Shown: piece after piece, positions 62,723-64,000 of the stretch
Layout: each line of letters starts with the position of its first letter
Numbering within the stretch: position 1 is the stretch's first letter
Source of the DNA: an uncultured delta proteobacterium
GTDB taxonomy: Bacteria; Desulfobacterota; Syntrophia; Syntrophales; UBA8958
Assembly: GCA_903885795.1 (NCBI GenBank)
Contig: CAISJV010000017.1
Span: 174,571-238,570, forward strand
Direction of reading: 5' to 3'
DNA: 64,000 bases
Notes under the pieces: generated by a model
Database searches by the model: none
Told to the model about the DNA's origin: nothing
Seen by the model: only the letters and a program-made list of their open reading frames with translations
Made by a program: the position numbers and the translations under genes

Positions 62723-64000
62723 CTACATGAAACTTGCTTCAGGGATGTCGATAGAGCTGCGGTCGCCGCACTTCATAGACTTCTCATACCCGAAGATATC
62801 GGTAACATGATTCATGACATAGAACTTGGCGCTGGCGATTTTACCCTTGTAGAAATTGGCATCGAAGTGGTCGTCACCCAGTTCTTTGAGCTTGGCGGCC
62901 GCCAGGATGGCCTGGTCGAGCAATAGCTTGCCGCAGTAAACTCTCGCGCCTGCATGCATGGTCCGGGTAGCGAAGAGCTGTTTCATCTGCTTATCGCCGG
63001 CTGTCCAGGCCGCATTCATGTCCACGATATCTTTGAAAGCAACCATGGCATCCGCCATCAGCGCGAATTCTGCCGCGAATTCGTCGGTCTTCTTACTGGC
63101 GACGAATTCGTCGATTTCTGCCACCCACTTCCGGAACGGCGCGCCGTCCTTCATGGTGAACTTGCGGCCCGTATAGTCCTGGGCCTGGATAAAGTTCGTA
63201 CCTTCCCAGATACCGTAGATCACGACGTCCCGGTACAGTTCCGCCGGTGCATACTCTTCCATGAAGCCGTAGCCGCCGTGGCATTGGATCGCCTCCTCGG
63301 TTGTACGCCTGGACATGTCGGACGTATAGGCCTTGCACAGAGGGTTGTTGATCGAAAACATGTCGTCATAATAGGCCCTCTCTTCCGGCGTGGCAGCATC
63401 TACAGCCAGATCGCGGTAGAGATAGGACTGATAAATCAACGCCCGGCAGGCCTCCAGAGTGGATTTCTGGAACAACAGCATGCGACGGACGTCTTCGTGC
63501 TCGATGATCCTGACGCTGGGTCCCTTGGGATTGGTGGAATGTTTGCTCTGCACCCGCACCTTCGTATAATCCAGAGCTGCATAATAGGCTGCTCCAATGC
63601 ATCCCAGGGAGAATAATCCGGTGTTCAGACGTTCTTCGTTCATATACGCGAACATCTGCTTCAGACCTACGCCTTTGCCGTCTACCACTTCTTTCTCGCC
63701 TACCATCCAGCCGTAACAGTTATTGTTTTCACCCATGGACAGGGTACAGGTAGAAGAACCGTGAATGCCCATTTTATGCTCAATACCTGCGGTGGTTACA
63801 TCATTCCAGGCGCCCAAAGAGCCATCATCGTTGACCCAGAACTTGGGCACCAGGAAGAGGGAAATGCCGGCGGTCCCTTCTTTGGCGCCCGGGGTCTTGG
63901 CCAGCATCAGGTGGATAATGTTTTCCGCCAGGTCATGGTCTCCGGAGGTGATGAAGCATTTCGTACCTGTGAGCTTATACTTGCCGGGAGTGTCGGTGGG
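62723..64000 (-). CDS. Acyl-CoA dehydrogenase, large type (DmdC-like), partial
   Basis: The frame is open to the right edge, so the N-terminus is missing and 426 residues are seen. KYKLTGTKCFITSGDHDLAENIIHLMLA is the substrate/FAD region, IQCHGGYGFMEEYAPAELYRD and YGIWEGTNFIQAQD follow, and a C-terminal extension is present. The WEGTN context keeps the catalytic glutamate. This matches the roughly 600-residue 3-methylmercaptopropionyl-CoA dehydrogenase-like group; the substrate is unknown. Confidence 0.88.
   Translation of the reverse strand, partial: PTDTPGKYKLTGTKCFITSGDHDLAENIIHLMLAKTPGAKEGTAGISLFLVPKFWVNDDGSLGAWNDVTTAGIEHKMGIHGSSTCTLSMGENNNCYGWMVGEKEVVDGKGVGLKQMFAYMNEERLNTGLFSLGCIGAAYYAALDYTKVRVQSKHSTNPKGPSVRIIEHEDVRRMLLFQKSTLEACRALIYQSYLYRDLAVDAATPEERAYYDDMFSINNPLCKAYTSDMSRRTTEEAIQCHGGYGFMEEYAPAELYRDVVIYGIWEGTNFIQAQDYTGRKFTMKDGAPFRKWVAEIDEFVASKKTDEFAAEFALMADAMVAFKDIVDMNAAWTAGDKQMKQLFATRTMHAGARVYCGKLLLDQAILAAAKLKELGDDHFDANFYKGKIASAKFYVMNHVTDIFGYEKSMKCGDRSSIDIPEASFM

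Overview
This 64 kb window is a bacterial chromosome segment with dense gene packing on both strands. The gene content suggests a strictly anaerobic Gram-negative bacterium, most likely a Syntrophaceae-type deltaproteobacterium (Desulfobacterota). This is inferred from gene content, not from a phylogenetic marker. The clues are a four-subunit 2-oxoacid:ferredoxin oxidoreductase, two acyl-CoA dehydrogenases, a CaiB-type enzyme, a siroheme-decarboxylase-like gene next to hemL, an HD-GYP protein, a sigma-54 activator and a C-terminal-Phe outer-membrane barrel. I saw no transposase, CRISPR array, rRNA or tRNA.

Layout. 0-4.3 kb (-): an amino-acid catabolism group of aminotransferase, MFS carrier and an L-serine dehydratase that carries a Tat signal and runs off the left edge; a GlcG/HbpS-like protein lies upstream. 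4.4-5.4 kb: a RelE-type toxin-antitoxin pair and a broken nucleotidyltransferase gene. 5.4-10.3 kb (+): fmdB-type zinc ribbon, adk, lepA, hemW and a membrane protein. 10.3-18.0 kb (-): a translation and secretion superoperon (argS, SPOR protein, ffh, rpsP, khpA, rimM, trmD, RNA methyltransferase, rplS, rnhB, yraN). 18.3-19.8 kb (-): prepilin peptidase and a sugar-1-phosphate nucleotidyltransferase. 20.1-23.6 kb (+): a probable acquired block with cyuA and cyuP (cysteine desulfidase and its carrier). 23.8-30.9 kb: ribD, a MITE-like palindrome, a flavoprotein, a specialised NusG paralogue, the 2-oxoacid:ferredoxin oxidoreductase operon and a stop-codon-independent release factor. 31-39.3 kb: ATP synthase subunit c alone on the minus strand, then ahbB-like, hemL, four nucleotide-sugar genes and the F0 genes atpZ, atpI and atpB. 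39.3-45.3 kb: outer-membrane protein, hydrolase, spmA/spmB homologues, a B12-binding radical SAM enzyme and ychF. 45.3-54.4 kb (-): a long gene series ending in a K+ channel, a cyclic-nucleotide-binding protein and a GAF-GAF sigma-54 activator, then a regulated small transcript. 54.6-64 kb: acyl-CoA dehydrogenase, LysM protein, PP-loop protein, CaiB-type enzyme, HD-GYP protein, apgM and a partial second acyl-CoA dehydrogenase.

The most striking element lies at 45.3-46.0 kb. Downstream of the sigma-54 activator there are two 17-bp palindromes with an exact 20-bp period, a 14-bp direct repeat and a near-perfect -24/-12 promoter with the obligatory 10-nt GG-GC gap. A 74-codon ORF follows, and then two hairpins. 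Their 10-bp stems differ by three compensatory base-pair changes, while their loops share an identical 11-nt core containing CCTCCTT, the anti-Shine-Dalgarno core of 16S rRNA. The last hairpin ends in seven T and should terminate the transcript. I interpret this as a sigma-54-controlled small-protein/small-RNA unit. It resembles in layout, though not evidently in homology, the alphaproteobacterial 'cuckoo'/CcsR RNAs, and it could act on Shine-Dalgarno sequences of target mRNAs.
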